Origin: Candidatus Enterousia avistercoris
Lineage (GTDB): Bacteria; Pseudomonadota; Alphaproteobacteria; Rs-D84
Assembly: GCA_017694255.1 (NCBI GenBank)
Contig: JADINC010000022.1
Span: forward strand, 1 to 24,696
DNA: 24,696 nt
Direction of reading: 5' to 3'
Shown: positions 14,928 through 21,541 of the stretch, in pieces
Numbering within the stretch: the first letter of the stretch is position 1
Layout: every line of letters starts with the position of its first letter
The notes under the pieces: generated by a model
Told to the model about the DNA's origin: nothing
Databases searched by the model: none
What the model saw: only the letters and a program-made list of their open reading frames with translations
Made by a program: the position numbers and the translations under genes

Positions 14928-15040
14928 GTCGAATCCAAACCACCGTTTAGATTCGGCATAACTGGGAATGAAAAAATCGCGGAAATCTGGCGATTTTTAC
15001 AATAAAAAAAGCCGAATCTAAACGGTGGTTTGGATTCGGC
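14928..15040 (-). repeat. Large inverted repeat, two 30-nt arms, around a central hairpin
   Basis: Arm 15011-15040 and arm 14928-14957 are reverse complements over 30 nt with a single mismatch (14929). Each arm is also nearly self-palindromic, with a 13-bp stem and 4-nt loop. Between them lies a 9-bp hairpin (14972-14980/14990-14998) with U-rich 3' arm on the minus strand. The set can fold as three separate hairpins or as one long cruciform-like stem. It lies in the leader of the three-gene operon. Confidence 0.85.
15004..15040 (-). terminator. Terminator hairpin in the leader of the three-gene operon
   Basis: On the minus strand, GCCGAATCCAAAC, loop CACC, GTTTAGATTCGGC is followed by U7 (15010-15004), a textbook intrinsic terminator placed about 10 nt after the predicted start and about 95 nt before the first gene. 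It could attenuate the operon or end a separate short RNA. Confidence 0.7.
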
Positions 15041-15055
15041 ATGAAATTTGATTAA

Positions 15056-15084
15056 ATTTTATCGAAAAAACAATATATTTGCAA
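15056..15084 (-). promoter_or_regulatory. Predicted promoter of the three-gene operon
   Basis: On the minus strand TTGCAA (15084-15079), 17 bp and TAAAAT (15061-15056); start near 15049, giving a leader of about 140 nt that contains all three hairpins. Identical hexamers and spacing precede secG. Confidence 0.6.
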
Positions 15085-15131
15085 TGTTTTTTTACTATAT
15101 TTATCATTCAGATACTGGAATAAGGCACATT

Positions 15132-15152
15132 AAAAAACGCCCCGGTGGGGCG
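15132..15152 (-). terminator. Terminator of secG
   Basis: CGCCCC/GGGGCG (15138-15143/15147-15152) with a 3-nt loop is followed on the minus strand by U6, just after the secG stop. Between it and the operon promoter (15085-15131) nothing else is seen. Confidence 0.85.
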
Positions 15153-15156
15153 CTGA

Positions 15157-15522
15157 TTAATTCTGGGCCGTGCCTGGTTCTGATGACACAGGTTCTGGAT
15201 CTGTACCCGGCACGGGTATTTCGGGTTGTGCATCTGATGGCTGGGGTTGGGTCAATTCATCCCGCAGACCACTTTGCTGGGTGGCAACGTTTGATTTTGC
15301 CGATACCAGTGCCAATAACGCACACAGTACAAAAAATATAGTTGCCAGCCATGCTGTTGCACGGGTCAGGAAATTACCAGCCGCCGCGCCAGTTAATGCG
15401 CCACCAAACATTGATGCCGCCGCAGAACCGGACATGCCACTGCCTTCGGACTTTTGTAATAAAATCAAACCAATCATCAAAATTGCAACAACAATTAATA
15501 ATACTAATAAAATTGTAAACAT
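15157..15522 (-). CDS. secG: SecG translocase subunit
   Basis: 121 residues. Helix 1 (about 2-22, TILLVLLIVVAILMIGLILL), the polar LQKSEGSGMSGSAAASMFGG segment and helix 2 (about 53-74) are the classic SecG pattern; SecG joins SecYE and assists SecA-driven export. The C-terminal 40 residues form a Pro/Glu/Gln-rich tail longer than in E. coli but common in other groups. AAAGGA precedes the ATG. A promoter TTGCAA-17-TAAAAT overlaps the end of rnc. It is the export route for the many signal-peptide proteins encoded around it. Confidence 0.92.
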   Translation of the reverse strand: MFTILLVLLIVVAILMIGLILLQKSEGSGMSGSAAASMFGGALTGAAAGNFLTRATAWLATIFFVLCALLALVSAKSNVATQQSGLRDELTQPQPSDAQPEIPVPGTDPEPVSSEPGTAQN

Positions 15523-15549
15523 TAAAAAATCCTTTACGTTTGCGTCGTT

Positions 15550-15578
15550 ATTTTATATATCAAATCCCTAAATTGCAA
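15550..15578 (-). promoter_or_regulatory. Predicted secG promoter
   Basis: On the minus strand TTGCAA (15578-15573), 17 bp and TAAAAT (15555-15550), overlapping the rnc stop codon. Confidence 0.6.
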
Positions 15579-16200
15579 GGATTTTCAGCAATTCTTCGGC
15601 GGCGGCGGCACTGGCCGCCTTTTTTGTTGCCCCACTGCCTGTGGCAGTGCGCCCCATCGCAGAAACACGAACATTAAATACCGGCTTATGCGATGCACCT
15701 GTTACTGTCAAATATTCATATACTGGCAATGCGCCCGATGCAGACTTCTGGACAAATTCTTGCAATGCTGTTTTGGGATCCTTTGGTGCGATTATTTCCG
15801 CCGCCGCCAAATCACGCCACAGTTCAACAATTACATCGCGCGCCACGTCAAATCCACCATCCAGAAAAATGGCACCGAATACAGCCTCGGTCGTGTTGGC
15901 ATACATGTGCCGATTTCGTCCCGCGGTCATATGCCCATGACGAACTAATTTATCCAGACCAATCTGGATTGCAACGTTTGCCAATGTTTCTGTAGATACC
16001 AACATCGAATGCCGCCGCGCCAGTTCGCCTTCGCGTTCTGATGGGTACATTTCATACAGCAATGCCGCAACCGACAACCCCAACACACGGTCACCAATAA
16101 ATTCCAGACGTTCATTATTATGTTTGGCGTCCACGCCACTTTGGGTCAATGCTAATTCCAATAATTCTGGATTTTTAAAAGTATAATTTAATTTTTTCAA
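15568..16200 (-). CDS. rnc: Ribonuclease III
   Basis: 210 residues, slightly shorter than E. coli RNase III. The catalytic domain carries NERLEFIGDRVLGL (Glu33, Asp37) and HSMLVS; the dsRNA-binding domain occupies about 140-210 (DPKTALQEFVQKSASG, GATKKAASAAAAEELLKIL). It processes rRNA precursors and structured mRNAs. The second metal-binding motif reads ANTTEAVFGAIFLD, with Asn102 where E. coli has Asp114; Glu105 (E. coli Glu117) is kept. The start is TTG 16200, one nucleotide after the lepB stop, with GGGGAT in the lepB end as ribosome site. Order lepB-rnc is conserved in many bacteria; era, often next, is instead at the far end of this window. Confidence 0.93.
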   Translation of the reverse strand: MKKLNYTFKNPELLELALTQSGVDAKHNNERLEFIGDRVLGLSVAALLYEMYPSEREGELARRHSMLVSTETLANVAIQIGLDKLVRHGHMTAGRNRHMYANTTEAVFGAIFLDGGFDVARDVIVELWRDLAAAEIIAPKDPKTALQEFVQKSASGALPVYEYLTVTGASHKPVFNVRVSAMGRTATGSGATKKAASAAAAEELLKILAI

Positions 16201-16201
16201 T

Positions 16202-17089
16202 TTAATCTATCCCCATGCCAAATCTGTCCCAGCGCATTTTACTGCCCCAGTTCCATATTGCCAACATCGGCGAATAATAGTTATGCGAATACCATATAAA
16301 CCACACCGGCCCCAGAACATTATCACGTGGGACATATCCAATGTCTGCACGACTGTCGCCACTGTTATCACGATTATCGCCCATAAAGAAATAATGATTT
16401 TCAGGCACAGTGAACAGCGGTGTATTATCCAGTGGCGCATCATCCGTCATTTCAACAATGCTGTGGCGGACGCCGTTTGGCAATATTTCTGTGTATTCTG
16501 TGCCAGAAAAAACACCACACGCCCATTCGTTCCGGCGACAGAATTTATCGTCTTTGTATTCAATCGTATAATTAAAATCCGCAGGTTTGTTATCTACCCA
16601 GATTTTATTTCCCTTTATCACCATGTTTTTTTCAGGAATATGAAACCCCGCACTGCGCAGCGCCTTTGGCAAATTGGCAATTATATATGGACGTGGATTT
16701 TCACGCGGAACAATTTCCCCGTTAATATACAATCGCCCATCCATCATCTGGATTGTGTCGCCCGGTTTTCCAATCAGACGCTTTACATAATCCTGGGATT
16801 CATTGATGGGATTGCGGAACACGATAACATCGCCAATTTCTGGTTCATTACCAAAAAAACGTCCATTCCACAAATGCCATGACCCAAATGGAAAAGAATA
16901 GCGCGAATAACCATACGGCCACTTTTCAACAAAAATATGATCACCAACATGCAATGTTGGTATCATTGAACCCGATGGTATGTTAAACGGTTCTAGTAAA
17001 AAACTGCGAAACGCAATCGCAATTAACGCGCCATAAAATATGGTATTAAACCAATCGCGCGCAACATTAGACTTTTTCTTGGCTGGCAT
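16202..17089 (-). CDS. lepB: Signal peptidase I
   Basis: 295 residues. One N-terminal membrane helix (about 14-32) precedes the catalytic serine in PSGSMIPTL (Ser41). The general base is Lys103 in YVKRLIGKPGD, and the box GDNRDNSGDSR with YVPRDNVLGP completes the S26 family pattern. It removes signal peptides of Sec substrates at the periplasmic face. A 60-residue insert containing CRRNEWACG (paired Cys) sits between the Lys box and the GDNRDNS box. AGAGGA precedes ATG 17089; the promoter is TTGCGC-17-TAAAAT, interleaved with that of yifB. It is co-transcribed with rnc (1-nt gap). Confidence 0.95.
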   Translation of the reverse strand: MPAKKKSNVARDWFNTIFYGALIAIAFRSFLLEPFNIPSGSMIPTLHVGDHIFVEKWPYGYSRYSFPFGSWHLWNGRFFGNEPEIGDVIVFRNPINESQDYVKRLIGKPGDTIQMMDGRLYINGEIVPRENPRPYIIANLPKALRSAGFHIPEKNMVIKGNKIWVDNKPADFNYTIEYKDDKFCRRNEWACGVFSGTEYTEILPNGVRHSIVEMTDDAPLDNTPLFTVPENHYFFMGDNRDNSGDSRADIGYVPRDNVLGPVWFIWYSHNYYSPMLAIWNWGSKMRWDRFGMGID

Positions 17090-17116
17090 GATTTTTTATC
17101 CTCTTTGATTGGGGTT

Positions 17117-17155
17117 ATTTTATAACTTGAATTGATGTTGCGCAAGTTTTAATAT
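17117..17155. promoter_or_regulatory. Interleaved divergent promoters of lepB and yifB
   Basis: Minus strand: TTGCGC (17145-17140), 17 bp, TAAAAT (17122-17117) for lepB. Plus strand: TTGAAT (17127-17132), 17 bp, TAATAT (17150-17155) for yifB. The two overlap face to face, so only one can be occupied at a time. The yifB start would fall on its ATG at 17162. Confidence 0.55.
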
Positions 17156-17161
17156 GCAAAC

Positions 17162-18682
17162 ATGATTTCTTTGAATTCAATCATCTTTAATGGAATGGAC
17201 GCCACGCGCATAGATGTCCAGGTACAATTGTCGCCGGGGTTGGCCAAACCAGAATTTAATATCATTGGTCTGGCGGATCGCGCGGTCAAAGAATCCGCGG
17301 AGCGAATCCGTAATGTATTAGCTGCGCTGAATCTGTCAATGCCGCCAAAGCGGTTGACTGTCAACCTGTCGCCGGCGGATGTGGAAAAAAGCGGTTCGCA
17401 TTTTGATCTGCCGATACTGTGCGGGATATTGTGTGCACTGGGCGTGTTGCCCGAAGATGCATTGGACAAATACATTATTATTGGCGAAGTTGGGTTAAAT
17501 GGCGCAATATTAAAAACAAACGGCGTTTTACCCGCCAGCGTTTGGGCAAATGAACACGGGATGGGTATAATTTGCCCCGGCCCGGCGGGGGCCGAAGCGC
17601 GATGGGCCGGACATACCAATATACTGGCACCGTTTCATGTGCTGGAACTGATTAATCATTTCAAAGGCACACAAATACTGCCATTGCCCCCAGTGGAAAA
17701 TACCGTCGCGGGTGCAACACAAAAAATCGATATGGCCGAAGTTCACGGCCAGGCCGCCGCAAAACGCGCACTGGAAATCGCGGCCGCGGGCGGGCACGCA
17801 ATGCTGATGGTTGGTCCCCCGGGGTCGGGGAAAACAATGCTGGCGTCACGATTGCCGACAATATTACCTGAAATGACCCCGGCCGAAATTCTGGAAACGT
17901 CAATAGTTTATTCAATTGCGGGTCAACTGAACGGGCAATCATTAATAACAACGCGCCCATTTCGCAGTGTGCACCACACGTCCAGCGCAGTATCACTGGC
18001 GGGTGGTGGTGCAGATGCACGACCGGGTGAAATATCACTGGCACATAATGGGGTCCTGTTTCTGGACGAATTGCCGGAATTTAATCGTGCAACACTGGAA
18101 ATACTGCGCCAACCGATGGAGGCCGGGAAAATAATGATTGCACGTGCACGCCGCACGGCAACGTATCCCGCGCGGTTTCAATTAATCGCTGCAATGAATC
18201 CGTGTCCGTGTGGGCACCTGGGGAACGCGGCGCTGTCGTGTTCACGCGCGCCCAGGTGTGCCGAAGCGTACCAGAATAAAATATCTGGGCCGTTGCTGGA
18301 CAGAATCGATTTACATGTCGATGTTGATCCAGTAAACCCATGGGAAATGAAATTTGATGATAATGCGACAACAGAAACATCGGCACAAATTCGCGCACGT
18401 GTTGTCGCGGCACGCAATCGGCAACTGGCACGCCAGGGTGTGGCAAACGCACAACTGGACGGGGCCGAACTGGATGCGGTGGCGCAACTGTCGGATGAAT
18501 TAACAAAATTCTTGAATGCCGCCGCGGAAAAGATGGGAATGTCCGCACGCGGATATAACAGAATTCGACGTATTGCGCGCACAATCGCCGATCTGCGTGG
18601 TGCAGAAAATATAGACATGCCTGATTTAGCCGAAGCATTATCGTATCGACCCATTAATCGCGGAAAATACGGGGTAAAATAA
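17162..18682 (+). CDS. comM: YifB/ComM family magnesium-chelatase-like AAA+ ATPase
   Basis: 506 residues, full length for the family. The N-terminal ChlI-like domain (MISLNSIIFNGMDATRIDVQVQL, FNIIGLADRAVKESAERIR) leads to the AAA+ core with Walker A GPPGSGKT (218-225) and Walker B GVLFLDE (to Glu303), then a zinc-like Cys cluster MNPCPCGHLG...SCSRAPRC (Cys348, 350, 360, 366) and a C-terminal Mg-chelatase helical domain. ComM is a hexameric helicase that promotes branch migration during natural transformation; whether this organism is competent is not shown here. The ATG lies 6 nt from a -10 box with no Shine-Dalgarno, so the message is probably leaderless. Confidence 0.92.
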   Translation: MISLNSIIFNGMDATRIDVQVQLSPGLAKPEFNIIGLADRAVKESAERIRNVLAALNLSMPPKRLTVNLSPADVEKSGSHFDLPILCGILCALGVLPEDALDKYIIIGEVGLNGAILKTNGVLPASVWANEHGMGIICPGPAGAEARWAGHTNILAPFHVLELINHFKGTQILPLPPVENTVAGATQKIDMAEVHGQAAAKRALEIAAAGGHAMLMVGPPGSGKTMLASRLPTILPEMTPAEILETSIVYSIAGQLNGQSLITTRPFRSVHHTSSAVSLAGGGADARPGEISLAHNGVLFLDELPEFNRATLEILRQPMEAGKIMIARARRTATYPARFQLIAAMNPCPCGHLGNAALSCSRAPRCAEAYQNKISGPLLDRIDLHVDVDPVNPWEMKFDDNATTETSAQIRARVVAARNRQLARQGVANAQLDGAELDAVAQLSDELTKFLNAAAEKMGMSARGYNRIRRIARTIADLRGAENIDMPDLAEALSYRPINRGKYGVK

Positions 18683-18705
18683 AAATCCGCAAATTGCGGA
18701 TTTTT
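18681..18705. terminator. Bidirectional terminator between yifB and the barrel gene
   Basis: A 10-bp stem AAAAATCCGC (18681-18690)/GCGGATTTTT (18696-18705), loop AAATT, overlaps the stop codons of both converging genes. Confidence 0.8.
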
Positions 18706-19669
18706 AAAACTCAAACCGAATGCCTAACATTATATTTGCTAAAAACATATTTTCTGCACTGAACCAATCACGATTGCGGGTATTATCAACGTTTGTTAAT
18801 TTCCATTTTATTTTTGGAATATACATTAACCGCGCCCCCAAATCAAAATACATGGATTCTGTTATGCCATACGACAGCCCCAACGCCAATACGCCAGCAA
18901 TGTTCGCGGAACTGGTTTCTGAACGATAAAACTGAACCACACCGTAATCGTCCTTTTCACCAAAGTTCCCCATATCCACAGATTCTGATAAATCACCATA
19001 CAAATCCGCCAGATTTAATACGGTTTTAGAATCCGCATACCCAATACCAAAACCAACATATGGAATTACTGTACGCAACGGCTTTTGCAATCCATCATAA
19101 AAATCATAGAATGCCATTATGCTGATTATATCAGTTGTCACACTGGACTGCACGCCGCCACTGGTTAAATGCAAAACAATCCCATCGATATCACCACCGG
19201 TTAATTCCAGGTCGCCTTCATATAATGGTGATGAATTATATTCACTTTCCGAAATATGATCCCAGCCCAATTCCAATCGCCATTGTGGTTTATTTGGAAT
19301 TGTCCAGCCCAAACTGGCACCCGCCGCGAATGACAATGCTGAAAAATCCGTACGCGGCGGTAATGCCGACAAATCTGCAATTCCCGCGTATGTATACTGG
19401 TCACAATTTTCACCGCAATATCCCGCCGACATAATAACCCCACTGTCGGGGTCATAGTAATATTCAGATGTTAATGAACCAACCTGGTTTTTAATCGTTG
19501 CCGCGGACACAGATGCCCCACCACGTAATGACACGACAAACCGGCTGCCATCATCCGTATATGCACCATCACCAACATAATAGCCCGGATATTCCCAATT
19601 TGCATGCGCCAGCGTCGCCACCAGGCATGATAAAAACGGCAATAATAACAGTTTCCTACATTTCATCAT
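18704..19669 (-). CDS. Outer-membrane beta-barrel protein
   Basis: 321 residues with a signal peptide ending AHA-N (about residue 23). The mature protein is rich in alternating amphipathic strands (FVVSLRGGASVSAATI, LSFAAGASLGWTI, QWRLELGWDHISESEY, TVIPYVGFGIGYADS, NIAGVLALGLSYGI, YFDLGARLMYIP) and ends with LANIMLGIRFEF, whose C-terminal Phe is the usual barrel signal. It most resembles opacity/OmpA-barrel-type porins of small size; function unknown. The start has two consecutive ATG codons; the TTTGTGATATAAT promoter ends 7 nt before the first, so the mRNA is probably leaderless. Confidence 0.8.
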   Translation of the reverse strand: MMKCRKLLLLPFLSCLVATLAHANWEYPGYYVGDGAYTDDGSRFVVSLRGGASVSAATIKNQVGSLTSEYYYDPDSGVIMSAGYCGENCDQYTYAGIADLSALPPRTDFSALSFAAGASLGWTIPNKPQWRLELGWDHISESEYNSSPLYEGDLELTGGDIDGIVLHLTSGGVQSSVTTDIISIMAFYDFYDGLQKPLRTVIPYVGFGIGYADSKTVLNLADLYGDLSESVDMGNFGEKDDYGVVQFYRSETSSANIAGVLALGLSYGITESMYFDLGARLMYIPKIKWKLTNVDNTRNRDWFSAENMFLANIMLGIRFEF

Positions 19670-19676
19670 GATTGAT

Positions 19677-19689
19677 ATTATATCACAAA
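19677..19689 (-). promoter_or_regulatory. Extended -10 promoter, motif TTTGTGATATAAT
   Basis: The same 13-base motif as at 11483-11495 and 23344-23356. It ends 7 nt before the barrel gene's first ATG. Confidence 0.55.
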
Positions 19690-19724
19690 TTCAACCGCAA
19701 TAAAAACAGATTTTATGCGTGGAT

Positions 19725-21536
19725 TTATTCCTGCAAAAATCCGCCAGATTGCATTTTCCACAAACGCGAATATTCGCCATGGTGACGGATTAATTGGGTA
19801 TGTGTGCCCTGCTCTATAATCTGCCCATGATCCAGAACCACAATTTTATCCATATTACGCAATGTCGATAATCTGTGCGCGATTGCAATTGTTGTGCGGC
19901 CACGCGCCAGGTCATCAAACGCCCGTTGAATTGCGATTTCTGTTTCACTGTCCAGTGCGGATGTAGCCTCGTCCAAGACCAAAATAGGTGCATCTTTTAA
20001 GAAAGCCCGTGCGATTGCTATGCGTTGTTTCTGACCGCCGGATAATTTTATACCACGGTCGCCAACCATGGAATCATATTTCTTTTCAGTTCCCATGATA
20101 AAATCATGCGCCGCCGCACGCCGCGCCGCAGAATGAATTTCTGTATCGCGCGCCCCGGATTTTCCGTATTCTATATTTTCACGAATTGTGCGATTGAACA
20201 TCGTTGGTTCTTGGGGAATAAACGCAATATTACGGCGCAGTGAATCCTGGGATACGTTGCGGATATTTTGCCCATCAATCAAAATTTCACCACGCGTTGG
20301 ATCATAAAAACGCATCAACAGATGCACCAGTGTGGATTTACCCGCCCCCGACAGACCAACCAACCCAACACGTTCGCCGGGTCTGATCACCAGGTTAAAA
20401 TCTTGTAAAATCCATTTACGCTTGTACCGGAACCATACATTACGAAATTCTATTTTTCCATGCGACACCACCAAGTCTGGCGCATTGTCGATATCACGCA
20501 CAGCCAAATCCACATTTAATTCATCGTATGATTTTTTCGCACTGCCCAATTTATCAACAATGTCTGGAATCTGGTTAACAATCTGGCCAATTGTGCCCAT
20601 AACCGTAAAGAACACCGATATGGTGAACACTATTTCAGATATTAATATTTCGTCATGCATGAATAACAGTACGCACAATACCATCGTTGCCCCAAACGCA
20701 ATATCCCACACCAGGCTGGGGACCGCCCAAAACCACCGCTGGACAAAGAAAGAGTGAATGTGCGCCGTAATCGCCCGCGACCGCGCCGGTTTCAAATATT
20801 TACGTTCGGAATCTGCGGCGGCGAACATTTTTACAACCGAATAGTTTGAAATGCTGTCTACAATCTTGCCGGATAGTGAACTGTTTGCCTCGCTGGCGTT
20901 CTTGGCAGCATTGCTCATCGGTTTCATCAATGCAATGCCATATACCAAACGAAAAACAAAAACGAATCCAAAAATCAGCGCCACATATGTGTTAATGCTG
21001 AAAATTAAACCAACGTTTATCAGAATAACCAGCACAGAACCGAATATTTCCATAAAATTTATTACCACGTTAAATCCGTTGGAAACATAGTTAATCTGGG
21101 AATTTATTTTTCCCGCCATGCGGCCCGTCCAAAACGACATAGACTGGTGCTGGACCAAATCGTTCAAGACATCTGAAATCTGGTTGGATATTTTCGGCGA
21201 CCAGCGTCCACGCAACATAGCACGGAAAATTACACTGGTATCAATTAATATCAACAACCCTGTAATCAGCAATATCGTGGGCAGTGCAAATTCCAAGAAA
21301 GTCTGGCCGGCTGGTGGTGTTTGTTCAAATAATGCAATAAACCACCGCTGAAAATTCGGAAACAGCACAGAATCAGATTTAACGACCAAGAAAAATATAA
21401 CCCAACCAATAATTAACGGCCAATGGCCGCGCATTGCGTATTTAAAATAAAATTTCCATAATGATTTGGGTAATTTTTTATTGTAATCGTATGCCATGGT
21501 GCGGTACATAGTACCAAATTGCGCAAATCCGTTCAA
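19725..21536 (-). CDS. MsbA-type ABC exporter (fused membrane and ATPase domains)
   Basis: 603 residues. Six membrane helices in residues about 38-320 (for example IIGWVIFFLVV, FALPTILLITGLLILI, GSVLVILINVGLIFS, ISVFFTVMGTIGQIV) are followed by a complete nucleotide-binding domain: Walker A GLSGAGKST (394-402), Q-loop PQEPTMF, signature LSGGQ (498-502), Walker B ILVLDE (Glu523) and H-loop His554. It exports lipids, drugs or peptides as a dimer; an LPS-core flippase role is possible, but sequence alone does not decide. The start is uncertain: TTG 21536, 5 nt after the PBP1A stop and thus coupled, or ATG at 21509 or 21497; none has a clear ribosome site. It is co-transcribed with PBP1A. Confidence 0.88.
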   Translation of the reverse strand: MNGFAQFGTMYRTMAYDYNKKLPKSLWKFYFKYAMRGHWPLIIGWVIFFLVVKSDSVLFPNFQRWFIALFEQTPPAGQTFLEFALPTILLITGLLILIDTSVIFRAMLRGRWSPKISNQISDVLNDLVQHQSMSFWTGRMAGKINSQINYVSNGFNVVINFMEIFGSVLVILINVGLIFSINTYVALIFGFVFVFRLVYGIALMKPMSNAAKNASEANSSLSGKIVDSISNYSVVKMFAAADSERKYLKPARSRAITAHIHSFFVQRWFWAVPSLVWDIAFGATMVLCVLLFMHDEILISEIVFTISVFFTVMGTIGQIVNQIPDIVDKLGSAKKSYDELNVDLAVRDIDNAPDLVVSHGKIEFRNVWFRYKRKWILQDFNLVIRPGERVGLVGLSGAGKSTLVHLLMRFYDPTRGEILIDGQNIRNVSQDSLRRNIAFIPQEPTMFNRTIRENIEYGKSGARDTEIHSAARRAAAHDFIMGTEKKYDSMVGDRGIKLSGGQKQRIAIARAFLKDAPILVLDEATSALDSETEIAIQRAFDDLARGRTTIAIAHRLSTLRNMDKIVVLDHGQIIEQGTHTQLIRHHGEYSRLWKMQSGGFLQE

Positions 21537-21541
21537 CAGAT

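Noticed and set aside
16283..16882. Open frame (199 codons) antisense to lepB
   Set aside because: Overlaps the confirmed signal peptidase catalytic region, no ribosome site or family resemblance.
17661..18714. Several long open frames antisense to yifB
   Set aside because: All lie inside the well-supported AAA+ gene and have compositions typical of reverse-frame reading (Arg, His, Pro, Cys rich).
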